Assembly: GCA_019802505.1 (NCBI GenBank)
Contig: JAFMOC010000420.1
Coordinates: 170,001-234,000, forward strand
DNA length: 64,000 nucleotides
Source: Corydoras sp. C115
Lineage: Eukaryota > Chordata > Actinopteri > Siluriformes > Callichthyidae
Direction of reading: 5' to 3'
Shown here: one piece after another, positions 1 to 9,919 of the stretch
Layout: each line of letters begins with the position of its first letter
How positions within the stretch are numbered: position 1 is the first letter of the stretch
The notes under the pieces: model-generated
Database searches by the model: none
Told to the model about the DNA's origin: nothing
What the model saw: the letters and a program-made list of their open reading frames with translations, nothing else
Made by a program: the position numbers and the translations under genes

Positions 1-1100
1 GTACGGGATGCGGCGAACGGTGGCACGGCGCGGGGTGCGGCGAGAGGCGGCACGGCGCGGGGTGCGGCGAGAGATGCCACGGCGCACGGTGCGGCGCGAG
101 GTGGATCCCGAGCAGAGAGGGAAAACTTGCTGAACGCATCCTCCGTGGAGATAGGAGACTCGCACGGAGGGACGCGAACGCGGCGCGAGGCGCGAGGTGC
201 AGCGCAAGATGGCGCAGCACGAGATGCAATGCTGCGCGGCACGGTGCGCGGTGCGGCGCGAGGCAGATCCCGCGTAGTGAGGGGGAACTCACTGAACGCG
301 TCCTTCGTGGAAAAAGGGGACTCGCACGGAGGAACGCGAACGCGGCGCGAGGCGCGAGGTGCAGCGCGGGACGGCGCACCGGGAGGTGAAGCTGCGCGGG
401 GTGCGGCGCTGCGCGGCACGGTGCCAGATGCGGTGCTAGGCGGCACGGCGCGTGGCGTCCCAGCGCGGCGCGCGGAACGGGACGACGCAGCGCGAGGCAC
501 GCGACGAATTGCTGCGCGAGGCCAAACCCGAGCAGTGGGGGTGAACTCACTGCACAGGGGCTCCGTGGAGTAGCGAGGCTCGCACGGAGAGCTGCGCCAC
601 GCGACCCGGACGGCGAGAGGGTACTCGAAGAATGGGTCCTCCGCGAAGAAAGGGTCCAAAGGAGGGACCGACGACGGAGTCCGCGAGACCCGGAAGAACT
701 CGCCGAGCGGGTCCTCCGTGGAGAAAGGCTCCGACGGAGGACCGGGGGAAGAAGCCTGCGCAGCCCACCCCCGTTCGTCGAAGGCGTCCTCCGGGGAGTC
801 CAGAGACTCGCACGGAGGGGTGCACGACGAGTCCCGAGCAGCGAGAAAAAACTCGCTCAGTGGGTGAACCCTGGGACAGGGGATCTCCCACGGCGGGAGA
901 CGCGCGGAGGAGCGCGGATGCTCGCGCTTCGACTCACGCGTCGGCTCGCGCCGCGGACTCCCGGTCTGTCCGCGGTGAAGCTGCCTCTTCACCGCGTCCA
1001 GGTGGGCACCCACGGGGCCGGCATCTGAACCCGGGGCGAACCGGGCAAAGGATGCCGACCCTAAACGGCGTGCTGGGGTGTCTAATGGCATGGCTAGTGC
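1..1100. repeat. GC-rich degenerate minisatellite block
   Basis: Very GC-rich DNA made of variants of GCGGCACGGCGCGGGGTGCG and of a longer module that contains a form of AACTCACTGAACGCGTCC followed by CGTGGAG and CTCGCACGGAGG. The longer module starts near 121, 279 and 537, with weaker copies near 625, 700 and 850. Both strands stay open over long stretches, but translations are Arg/Ala/Gly-rich and follow the repeat, so I do not call genes. It may be the interior of a non-autonomous LTR element whose LTR lies at 1631-2098, because other short LTR elements in this window also have GC-rich tandem interiors. That link is inference. Confidence 0.7.
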
Positions 1101-1545
1101 CGGATTAAATAGCCTAACTGCTGCAGTGGGGGACTCGGCTAAAGGCAGGGCTAATGCCGAGTTAAGAAAGCCGGTACTGCAGCTGGAGGAAACGGCTAAC
1201 TGACGTGGCTAACGCCAAACTAAATAGCCTAATGCAGCCACAAAAATCTTGGCTAGTGGCGTGGCTAACACCGATCTAATAAAGCCAAAAACTGCTGCTG
1301 AAAAAGTGCGGCTACACGCGGTTAGCCCGGATGCTAACGTCGCTAGCGCGAATAAATAAAAACAAAACCCGGGACGAAAGCCGGGAAACGCGGCCGAACG
1401 CGGTCGCGCTAATAAACAAACAAAAAAACAAAAACAAACCCGGGACGAAAGCCGGGAAACGCGGCCGAACGCGGTTAGCAGGGATGCTAACGTAGCTCGC
1501 GAAACTATACAAAAAATAAACCCGGGACGAAAGCCGGGGGGACGC
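1085..1545. repeat. Two short tandem-repeat modules
   Basis: From about 1085 to 1345 the motif GGCTAAC/GGCTAATGCC recurs with AAATAGCCTAA between copies. From about 1369 to 1545 three copies of CCCGGGACGAAAGCCGGG occur (near 1369, 1438 and 1519), the first two followed by AAACGCGGCCGAACGCGG and separated by A-rich spacers. No coding potential is credible. Confidence 0.7.
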
Positions 1546-1630
1546 AAACGCGCAGAAATAAAGTAAAGGTGTATGCTTACCCGGAGAAGGAATCCTGGAC
1601 TCTGCTACAGTTGTTGGAGGTCAGCATTAC

Positions 1631-2204
<574 letters not shown>

Positions 2205-2537
2205 TATATATATACATATACATACATATTTTCTCTTTTTTTTCTCTCTCTCTTTTTTGGTCTTTTCTTCTTTCCTCCCACCACTTTCGTATACCTCTTT
2301 TTTTATTTTTTTATTTTTTCTTTTTTGTTTCCTTTTCCATCTCCGTGTTTGCTGTACCGATATGATCCCCAAAAGAATTTACAATAAAATTTTAAATATA
2401 TACCAAGTGGAGCATCATGGTGAAATGCCTGTATGCTCCACTTGTAAAATCAAAACTGTTGGGCCTGATTTAGACACTCAGACATCAATCCTGAGTTTCA
2501 CAGTGCCAGACAGGACACGGAGAAAAAAAAAAAAAAA
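2205..2537 (+). mobile_element. LINE 3' end with poly(A), copy 1
   Basis: A pyrimidine-rich stretch, then about 180 bp running from TGCTGTACCGATATGATCCC to AGACAGGACACGGAG, then an A-run at 2521-2537. The same sequence occurs in reverse at 29838-30125, also ending in a homopolymer run. Two dispersed copies ending in poly(A) indicate the 3' terminus of a non-LTR retrotransposon. The GC-rich UTR beside copy 2 resembles L1/Tx1-type fish LINE 3' UTRs; that family assignment is from memory and uncertain. No coding portion is present. Confidence 0.6.
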
Positions 2538-2778
2538 ATGTGTTTGATGTCTACTTTTTAAGACTGACAGTGATTTATAGTTATGAACAGTAACTGAAAG
2601 GCTGTTCCAAATTTGATCATCCTTGTAGGAAAACTCTTCTATCTTTACCAGTGGAATTTTTTAAAATTATTCTAGGGGGTAAAGGTAAATCATTTAGTGT
2701 GTCGCTGGTCCTATCCAGTGTTGTAAGGAAACCCAGGTTCTTCCACTAGCAAGAGTGGTAATGTGTACTGAAGTGAAT
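2538..2778. other. No recognised feature
   Basis: AT-rich sequence with no credible ORF and no match to other parts of the window that I could see. Confidence 0.5.
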
Positions 2779-2780
2779 TA

Positions 2781-3085
2781 CCTTATTTTCCGGACCATAA
2801 GGCCGTATTATAAGGCGCAGTCTGAATTACAGGATCTATTTCTGAATTTGACCCACCAACTTTACTTTAAACGCCCTGTTTATGCCAATGTCCAGCGGTT
2901 GGAGTTCTTTATTTAATCCTCCCAGAATGATGGCAAGCTCTGAATTAATTTTTGGTCGCACAACAATACTTTTATAGAATTTGTAACTCAGTACACGTAT
3001 AAGGCGCACCAGATTATAAGGCGCACGTCCGATTTCTGGGGTAATTTTAGGCTTTTAGGTGCGCCTTATAGTCCGGAAAATACGG
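2781..3085. mobile_element. Small terminal-inverted-repeat element (MITE)
   Basis: The left end (CCTTATTTTCCGGACCATAA) and the reverse complement of the right end (CCGTATTTTCCGGACTATAA) match over about 27 bp. Internal ATTATAAGGCGCA motifs occur near both ends. TA dinucleotides flank both ends (2779-2780 and 3086-3087), consistent with a TA target duplication of the mariner type, although two bases are weak evidence. At 305 bp with no ORF it is non-autonomous. Confidence 0.75.
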
Positions 3086-3087
3086 TA

Positions 3088-3678
3088 TTATGATGTCCTT
3101 CCATGCATGTTTTTTAGAGCACATTACACAAAACTCTGGATCACATTGCCTTTCATTTGAAGTCATAACACTTTATTCTCTAGAACAACAATTTTATGCT
3201 GGACAAGAGAACCAGAAATCAGTCCCGCAATTCTCCATGAATGTCAATTTCTTTGCTTAAATACTTTCAAGTCCATATGTTCAGACAGGGTTGATCTGGC
3301 CATCTGGCATACCAGGCATTTTCCCTGTTGGCCGACTATCATCAGGGGCAGTCAGGAACCTCAACATCCGGCTGTCAGGACAGCATTTTATTTTGGGTTT
3401 GTTTTGGTTGGAGTGCTTCACTTTCCATTTTCCACGTTATGGTTTGTGTTCATTTACTTAAACACAAACCTCAAGTGCCTCATGTAGTTTATTATCCTTA
3501 GTCACATGAACTTTTTTTTTTGTTTTTTTAGTCAGCCCTGCTCTTTCATCTCCGAGGAAGCTTCAATTAAAATTCAGGTGCTTTTGGTTGTTAATACTTT
3601 ATTTAGTTTATGTATATGTAATAAATATGTAATAAATGTAATATGTAATAAATATCATGTTTCTGGAATATGCTGCCT
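3088..3678. other. No recognised gene
   Basis: Mixed AT-rich DNA. The segment near 3280-3400 (GATCTGGCCATCTGGCATAC and following) has the look of an old repeat, but I cannot name it. A 73-codon open frame at 3506-3727 has no recognisable domain and runs into the LTR foldback. Confidence 0.4.
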
Positions 3679-4375
3679 GTTTTCATGTTGTTATCGCTAC
3701 ACTTACCTGGACCTAGGATTATTGTGACAGGGTGTCACACTGGTCTACCTGGAGCTAAGCGCGGCTGCGCAAATGAAGCGCTGAGCCGCAGCGCTCTAAC
3801 GCGCAGAAGGGAGCCAGGCACGCAGGTAGCATGAACATGAATTTATTGTGGTGTCCAAACACCAAACACACAGGTACATGGAGATGAGTGTAACATAAAA
3901 TCGAAGACGCGCACAGACGACGAGGAACACCGGAACTAAATACACAAACACATCCAAACGCACCCCACAACCCAATCTGAACGCGGAACTAAAGAACTCA
4001 AACAACCTGGACTGAACAGCTAATTAACACAACACAATGACACAAACACCGAAACCGAAAAACACCAGACCCGAAAAACAGGTGCCCTAGGCACCCGTTA
4101 CATTACCCCCGCCTTAACGGTCGCGCAACGAGGGGACGCGACCAAGACACCCAAAACTAAAAAATCACAGTCCTGGGGGGGGGGGGGTGTCTTGGTCGCG
4201 TCCCCTCGTTGCGCGACCGTTAAGGCGGGGGTAATGTAACGGGTGCCTAGGTCCAGGTTGTGTTCAGTCTCAGCGCTTCATTTGCGCAGCCGCGCTTAGC
4301 TCCAGGTAGACCAGTGTGACACCCTGTCACAATAATCCTAGGTCCAGGTAAGTGTAGCGATAACAACATGAAAAC
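3679..4375. repeat. Large foldback (inverted duplication) containing an LTR
   Basis: Outer arms 3679-3785 and 4269-4375 are reverse complements over 107 bp. Inner arms 4087-4151 and 4186-4250 are reverse complements over 65 bp around a 34-bp spacer. The left side also holds 301 bp (3786-4086) that are missing on the right, where 18 bp stand instead. The outer arms include about 54 bp beyond the LTR edge at 3733, so the duplication copied flanking DNA as well as transposon sequence. Confidence 0.9.
3733..4102 (-). mobile_element. LTR of a short LTR retrotransposon
   Basis: Plus-strand termini are TGTCACACTGG and CACCCGTTACA. The segment is homologous to the LTR at 33482-33831: shared GGGAGCCAGGCACGCAGGTA, shared CGGCTGCGCA-ATGAAGCGC, and the same TAGGCACC..TTACA end. 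It is followed by TTACCCCCGCC, whose reverse complement ends in a purine tract as expected just 5' of a 3' LTR. The element is therefore minus-oriented and this is its 3' LTR. An internally deleted inverted copy of the LTR lies at 4235-4321. Confidence 0.75.
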
Positions 4376-5085
4376 GCAGCCAGAGGGCGTGGGCGTGTCC
4401 CACTCCTCGCCCGACGTGGGCGTCCACCGGACCACGCAGCCAGAGGGCGCCTGCCGGACCACGCAGTCAGGGGGCGTGGCCCACTCTTGATCCGCCGAGG
4501 GCGTCCCCCTGACCTCGCAGCCAGAGGGCGTCTGCAACTTCGCGTCCGCAGACGGCGCTCCCCACACCGCGCCCGCAGAAGGCGCCCACCCCGACACAGA
4601 GCCAGAGGACGTTTGAAACGCCTCCCCCACAGAGGGCGTCCACCGGAGGGCACCTGCCAAGCTCGACTCAGGAAGAGCGGAGGCACGCACGCTGGGCGGA
4701 CCTCGGCGGGCACGCACACTGGGCGGACCTCGGCGGGCACGCTTGCTGGGCGGACCTCGGCCGGCGCGCACGCTGGGTGTATCTGCACCTCGGGATCATC
4801 CTGCACACAGTACAAATACACCCCCACAGCAACGCCCAAAAACAAAGACACAAACATATCTGACGTAGGAGAGACTGATCACACGAGACAGGGGGACACA
4901 ACACACTCATGCACTCGAGCGGCGGCTCCCCTCGCAGCGCGACCCCGACACGGCGCGGACGCGTCACGTGACTGCCCCGCAGTGCACGCATCGCGCTCCG
5001 CAGCTGCGCCGTGCGCACGCTGCGGCTTGCCTCCGCGTCAGCGACGCGCTCTGCGTCCAGGTCTCGCCACCGGGGGTTTCACAAA
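4376..5085. repeat. GC-rich tandem-repeat interior of the short LTR element family
   Basis: Contains many copies of a GCAGCCAGAGGGCGTC-type motif (4376-4640). Near 4680-4780 it has about 3.5 copies of a 27-bp repeat (CACGCACACTGGGCGGACCT then CGGCGGG), which reads as a nine-residue peptide repeat in one frame. The reverse complement of about 4400-4680 is clearly related to 33279-33430, the interior of another copy of this family. Open frames of up to 216 codons here are GC-driven and show no domain. Confidence 0.65.
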
Positions 5086-5560
5086 CCGGACTGGACCCCC
5101 TTTTCTATTTTTTTTTAGACACCGTTCTATGGTTTAGAGGGCGCAGCCCATTTTTCCATCTTCAATATAGAGTGCACAATGCACCTCTCCCTGCTTGGTT
5201 AAACTCCTACAGCCACTAGTTTCAGTGTTGCGCGTGTGTGTTAATGAAGTGGCAATATGGAAACCGAAGCAAAGGGGAATACGGAGCATTTGTAGTTGTA
5301 AAGAAGTAGTAAACTGTAGTTGCCCTCATGTCCTTTGTGACAAGAATGCAACAAGGAAGCCGAGGGACAGATTGAGAGGGAAATGTGCAAAACTGTGTAA
5401 GCAGCTAGTCGTAACATTAGGATGACACAGGGAGGTCCTGTTAGCTCAATTAATTTAAAATAATAAGCATTGGTATGAGTGATGGATTAGTATCAATATT
5501 AATCTTTTATTTATTTCTGCCTGGCTGGAGTAGTACTCACATATTTTTTAATGGGTTTGT
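5086..5560. other. No recognised feature upstream of V segment 1
   Basis: Sequence of ordinary composition without a credible ORF. Short open frames at 4968-5219 and 5195-5425 have no recognisable motif. It may be part of an old repeat. Confidence 0.4.
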
Positions 5561-5564
5561 TTAT

Positions 5565-5710
5565 GAGGAAACTTAAGACAGTGGGTTTTCATAAAGCTGC
5601 TGACTGCATTTGTCATATATTTGGCAAATGACAAATGACAGTGGGTGGAGCATTGTCTATATCAACCATGCAAATACACCTGACGTTAAAACTGACACTG
5701 AAGCACAACA
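5565..5710 (+). promoter_or_regulatory. Putative V-segment promoter region
   Basis: This upstream region is conserved with the one before V segment 2. Both contain TTTGGCAAATGACAAA, a TGGAGCATTGTCT/TGGAGTATTGTCT block and a CTGACRTTAA...ACTGACACT block immediately before the ATG. CCTGACGTTAAA near 5680 resembles a cAMP-response-type element, a motif known from mammalian T-cell-receptor V promoters. V segment 2 has CCTGACATTAA at the same place. Function is inferred from conservation and position only. Confidence 0.5.
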
Positions 5711-6186
5711 ATGAATCTTCTCTATTTGTTTTTTATTGCTATTGCTCCAAAATGTAAGTAAAAACATAATTAATAGTTGAATAGAACATTATTTTTCAAC
5801 AATTACCTAATATTTGTACATAATTTTTATATTATTACATAAATTATTTAATTAAATGTGGTTGTATTGTTTTTATATCTTTATAGCAATATATGCTAAT
5901 AAAATTACACCAAATGAAACTTTCATTAATGCAGTGGAAGACAGCAACATTATATTGGCCTGCACATATGAGGGATTAGCATATAATCTTCAGTGGTATA
6001 AACAAAGATCTGGGATAAAGCCACAATTTTTGGGACTGATCGATGAATCTACTGAGCCTGTTGCAAAACGTAAAACATCAGACCCACGACTGGAAATAAC
6101 TTTTTATAAGAAGAAGACAGTAGAGCTGCATATTTCTTCTGCTGTGATATCCGATTCTACAATGTACTACTGTGCCCACTTCAGCC
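5711..6186 (+). CDS. TRAV: T-cell receptor alpha/delta V segment 1 (leader exon + intron + V exon)
   Basis: Germline variable segment of a T-cell receptor chain; after V(D)J recombination it would form the membrane-distal antigen-binding Ig domain. The leader exon is 5711-5753, starting ATGAATCTTCTC and encoding a hydrophobic signal peptide. The donor is AAT|GTAAGT, the 133-bp intron ends TATAG at 5886, and the V exon is 5887-6186. The V domain shows NKITP at the mature N-terminus, first cysteine in ILACTYEG, the core tryptophan in LQWYKQRSG, and second cysteine in TMYYCAHF. The reading frame is open from leader to recombination signal. The QWYKQ..G.KPQFLGLI style and the 3' signal with a 22/23-bp spacer fit TRAV. 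TRDV is possible because the loci are interleaved in vertebrates and cannot be separated from V sequence alone. Confidence 0.88.
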
Positions 6187-6224
6187 CACAATGACAGGAA
6201 ACACAGCAACCATGCACAAAAATT
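6187..6224 (+). promoter_or_regulatory. Recombination signal sequence of V segment 1
   Basis: Heptamer CACAATG (consensus CACAGTG) starts directly after the V exon, followed by a 22-bp spacer and nonamer-like ACAAAAATT (consensus ACAAAAACC). If the nonamer is taken one base later the spacer is 23. This is the long-spacer type expected 3' of TCR alpha V segments, for RAG-mediated joining to a 12-spacer segment. Confidence 0.82.
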
Positions 6225-6251
6225 GTTTAACTTTAAAGCTTCAATTTTCAG

Positions 6252-6257
<6 letters not shown>

Positions 6258-6309
<52 letters not shown>

Positions 6310-6319
6310 TGTGTGTGTA
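6258..6319. repeat. (GT)n microsatellite
   Basis: About 60 bp of GT repeats with a few interruptions, directly 3' of V segment 1 and adjoining the Tc1 remnant. Confidence 0.92.
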
Positions 6320-6745
6320 TAGACCCTTTCCAAAAGATTTGAATATCATGACAAAGCTAAAATTAGGATCACATCAAATCAATCAAAATATGGTACTTTC
6401 AAAACAAGATGTCAATCTTCAATAGAAATCACTTTGTTTTAAACACTGCCTCAATGCGACGTGGCATTGCCTGTGAGTTATGGAAGCCCAGAGATACTTG
6501 ATGTTTGCTGTCAGCTCTTCTTTGTTATTGGGTCTGGTGCCCCTTGTTTTACTTTTGAGAATGCCCCATAGATTTTCAATGGGGTTTAGGTTCAGCGTGT
6601 TGGCTGGCCAGTGTTTGGTGCTTCTGGTGGCATGGGCAGGCACCAGGTCCAATTGGAAGATGAAATCTGCAGCTCCATACAGATCCTCAACAAAAGGAAT
6701 CATGAAGTCCTCTAAAGGAGATGAGATCAATATGGCCGCATAAGC
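6320..6745 (-). pseudogene. Tc1-like transposase C-terminal remnant
   Basis: DNA cut-and-paste transposase fragment of the IS630/Tc1/mariner superfamily. The left end AGACCCTTTCCAAAAGATTT resembles a fish Tc1-type terminal inverted repeat. The minus-strand ORF 6419-6730 (103 aa) matches the catalytic C-terminus: LDLVPAHATRSTK holds the second catalytic Asp and NPIENLWG the catalytic Glu, followed by a TRPNNKEEL...WASIT tail that stops normally. About a dozen residues expected between the Asp and Glu blocks are missing, and the N-terminal DNA-binding half is absent, so it is dead. The Rex3-like LINE tail abuts its right end. Confidence 0.85.
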
Positions 6746-6760
6746 ACATCCATCTATCCA

Positions 6761-8727
6761 TTATCTTCCGCTTGTCCTGGGTTTGGGTCGCGGGGGCAGC
6801 AACTGAAGTATGGAGACCCAGACCTCCCTCGCCCCAGCCACCTCCACCAGCTCGACTGGGGGAACCCCGAGGCGTTCCCAGACCAGCTGAGAGATATAAT
6901 CCCTCCAGCGTGTCCTGGGTCTTCCCCAGGGTCTCCTTCCAGCCAGACTTGCCTGAAACACCTCCCTAGGAAGGCGCCCAGAAGGCATCCTTACCAGATG
7001 CCTGAATCACCTCAACTGGCTCCTCTCGATGCGGAGGAGTAGCGGCTCCACTCCGAGTCTCTCCCGAATGACCAAGCTTCTCACCCTATCTCTAAGGGAG
7101 AGCCCTGCCACCCTGCGGAGAAAAACCATTTTGGCCGCTTGTATTCGCGATCTTGTTCTTTCGGTCATTACCCAAAGCTCATGACCATAGGTGAGGGTCG
7201 GAACGTAGATCGACTGGTAAATCGAGAGCCTTGTCTTGTGGCTCAGCTCCTTCTTTACCACAACAGACCAGTATAGGGTCCGCATCACTGCTGACCCCGC
7301 GGTGATCCGTCTGTCAATCTCACGCTCCATCTTACCATCACTCGTGAACAAGACCCCGAGATACTTAAACTCCTCCACTTAAGGCAAGATCTGATCCCTG
7401 ACCCAGAGAGGACTCTCTACCCTTTTCAGGCTGAGAACCATGGCCTCAGATTTGGAGGTGCTGATTCTCATCCCGGCCGCTTCACACTCGGCTGCAAACC
7501 GATCCAGTAAGAGCTGAAGTTCGCAGCCTGATGATGCTAACAGTATCACATCGTCTGCAAACAGCAGCGACGTGATCCTCAGATCACCAAACCGGACACC
7601 CTCCATCCCCTGACTGTGCCTAGAAATTCTGTCCATGTAAATTATGAACAGAACCGGTGACAAAGGACAGCCCTGACGGAGTCCAACCCTCACTGGAAAC
7701 CAGTCCGACTTACTGCCGGCCATGTGAACCAAGCTCCTGCTTCGCAAATTCAGGGACTGAATGGCCCGTAGTAAGGAGCCATGTACCCCATACTCACGAA
7801 GCACCTCCCACAGAATACCCCAAGGGACACAGTCGAAAGCCTTCTCCAGATCTACAAAGCACATGTAAAAGCACTGGTTGGGCAAACAAAAAGCACTGGT
7901 TGGGCAAACTCCCATGAACCCTCGAGGATCCTGGAGAGAGTGAAGAGCTGGTCCAGTGTTCCATGAGCAGGACGAAAACCACACTGCTCCTCCTGGATCC
8001 AAGGTTCGACTATCAGTCGGCCTCTCTTCTCCAGTACCCCTGCATAGACTTTGCCGGGGAGGCTGAGGAGTGTAATTCTCCTGTAATTGGAACACACCCT
8101 CCGGTCCCCCTTTTTAAAAAGAGGCACCACCACCCCCGTCTGCCAGTCCAGAGGCACTGCCCCCGATGACCATGCAATGTTGAAAAGGCGCGTCAGCCAA
8201 GACTGCCCCACAACATCCAGAGCTTTGAGGAACTCCGGGTGGATCTCATCCACCCCAGAAGCCCTGCCACCAAGGAGCCCTCTGACTACCTTAGCGACTT
8301 CAGCCACAGTGATGGACAAGGCTCCCCCCGGGTCCTCTGACTCTGCCCTCCGGAGAGGAGGCAGAGTGACTTTCGGTCGGCTCCTAGAAGATTCTGGCAA
8401 ACTGTCTGGCACACTGCTTTCCAAACTGGGAAAGCAGTGTGCCACCAACACAGTATATAGTGGAGGGGGTGCACTGTATAATGTGTTGGTGACACACTGC
8501 TTTCCCAGTTTGGAAAGCAGTGTGCCAGACAGTTTGCCAGAATCTTCTAGGAGCCGACCGAAAGTCACTTTCCAAAGTCTGACCGAACTCCTCCCACACC
8601 CGGGTTTTTGCCTCCACGACGCATGAATGTCGGTACCGGTCAGCTGCTTCTGGAGTTCCCACAAGCCAACCATGCCTGATAGGACTCCTTCTTCAGCTTG
8701 ACGGCATCCCTTACACGGGGTGACCAC
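6761..8727 (-). pseudogene. LINE reverse transcriptase and C-terminal region
   Basis: RT of the Rex3-like LINE. Fragment 7852-8727 carries GVDEIHPEFLKALDVVG, VVVPLFKKGDRRVCSNYR and QEEQCGFRP. Fragment 7379-8095 carries MCFVDLEKAFDCVPW, VGLRQGCPLSPVLF and the catalytic SLLFADDVILLAS. Fragment 7007-7378 carries MEEFKYLGVLFTSDGKM and TLTYGHELWVMTERTRSRIQ; the tail continues in 6761-6988 with RRPWGRPRTRWRDYISQL. Catalytic FADD is present, but at least three frame breaks and the inverted insertion near 8365-8569 prevent a full protein. Confidence 0.88.
8365..8569. repeat. Near-perfect 205-bp palindrome inside the LINE
   Basis: Left arm from AGTGACTTTCGGTCGGCTCC (8365 on) and right arm ending GGAGCCGACCGAAAGTCACT (8569) are reverse complements; about 85 bp match perfectly, then with a few mismatches to a centre near 8467. 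The left arm reads in the sense direction of the LINE while the surrounding element is antisense, so a piece of the LINE has been copied in inverted orientation next to itself. Confidence 0.92.
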
Positions 8728-8983
8728 CGCCGTGTTCGAGGGTTACCGCCACGACAGGCACCGACTACCTTTCGACCACAGCTCCTGTCCGCCGCCTCAA
8801 CAACGGAGGAACGGAACATGGCACATTCAGGCTCAATGTCCCCCACCTCCCCGGAATGTGGTTGAAGCTCTGACGGAGGTGAAAGTTGAACATCCGTCTG
8901 ACGAGTTCTTCTGCCAGACGTTCCCAGCAAACCCTCACTATACGTTTAGGTCTGCCTGGTCTGACCGGCATCTTCCCCCGCCA

Positions 8984-9771
8984 TTAGATCCAACTCACCA
9001 CCAGGTGGTGATCAGTTGACAGCTCAGCTCCTCTCTTCACCCGAGTGGCCAAGACACATGACGGCAAGTCCAATGACACCACTACAAAGTCGATCATTGA
9101 ACTGCGGCCTAGGGCATCCTGGCACCATGTGCACTTATGGACACCCTTCTGCTCGAACATGGTGTTCGTGATGGACAAACCGTGATTTGCACAGAAGTCC
9201 AACAACTGAACACCACTCGGGTTCAGATCAGAGAAGTCGTTACTCCCAATCACACCTCTCCAGGTCTCACTGTCATTGCCCATGTGAGTGAAGTCCCCCA
9301 GTAAGACTACAGAGCCTCCAGGGGGAGCACTTTCCAGTAAACCCCCCCCCCCCACAGACTCCAAGAAGGCTGGGTACTCTGAACTGCTGTTTGGCGCATA
9401 AGCGCAGACAACAGTCAGTACCCGTTCCCCAACCCGAAGGCGTAGGGAAGCTACCCTCTCGTCCACCGGAGAAAACCCCAACGTGCACGCGCCAAGCCAG
9501 GGGGCCACGAGAAAGCCCACACCTGCCCGACGCCTCTCACCATCTGCAACTCCAGAAAAGAACAGAGTCCAGCCCCTCTCAAGGAGATTGGACCCAGAAC
9601 CCAAGCTGTGCGTTGAGGTTCTCCATCCCTGCCAGTGAAGTGACGTTCCAAGTTCCGAAAGCCAATTTCAGCAACCAAGGATCGCGACGCCCAGGCCCAC
9701 GCCTCCGGCCACCGATCCACACTGCACCAAACCCCTATTACTACCCCCCCCCCCACAGGTGGTGAGCCCAT
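8984..9771 (-). pseudogene. LINE endonuclease domain (APE type)
   Basis: Exonuclease-endonuclease-phosphatase domain that would nick target DNA to prime reverse transcription. In the 206-residue frame 8984-9604, TVVCAYAPNSSSEYPAF, VVLLGDFTHMGND (the GDFN-type metal site), SSMIDFVVVS and the catalytic-type STDHHLVVSW motif occur in the right order. The upstream part (9451-9771) is in another frame and lacks a clear start. A homopolymer C-run at 9344-9352 adds Gly residues in the domain. It continues into the RT half, at lower coordinates, after a stop. Confidence 0.85.
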
Positions 9772-9919
9772 TTGAGGGGAAACCCATGTAACTTCTAGCT
9801 AATAACGTTCATGAAGTTTTTCAGTCAGGTTTTAGGTCTCATCATAGCACTGAGACAACCTTAATTAAAGTAATTAATGTCCTCTGATAATAACCAAATC
9901 CCTTTTCTTTTATTATTAG

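Larger units (their letters stand above)
6748..9771 (-). mobile_element. Rex3/RTE-like non-LTR retrotransposon (LINE)
   Basis: Minus-strand LINE, 5' end near 9771. The 3' end near 6748-6790 reads (plus strand) CATCCATCTATCCATTATCT then TCCGCTTGTCC, the tail typical of fish RTE-type LINEs and related SINEs. Coding order on the minus strand is endonuclease (9771-8984), linker (8930-8640), reverse transcriptase (8625-7379) and C-terminal region (7378-6761), split by several frameshifts. Odd features are a 205-bp palindrome at 8365-8569 and a tandem duplication of AAAAGCACTGGTTGGGCAAA near 7865-7908. It is a decayed copy. Confidence 0.88.

Noticed and set aside
127..1108. Open frames of 114-158 codons in the GC-rich block
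   Set aside because: Arg/Ala/Gly-rich translations that mirror the tandem repeat and occur on both strands; GC-rich DNA has few stops.
3506..4005. Small frames 3506-3727, 3755-3970 and 3796-4005 as short genes
   Set aside because: They run through LTR and inverted-repeat sequence, lack domains and overlap on opposite strands.
4247..5137. Open frames of 174-216 codons on both strands
   Set aside because: GC-rich tandem-repeat interior of a short LTR element; overlapping frames on opposite strands and no domain.
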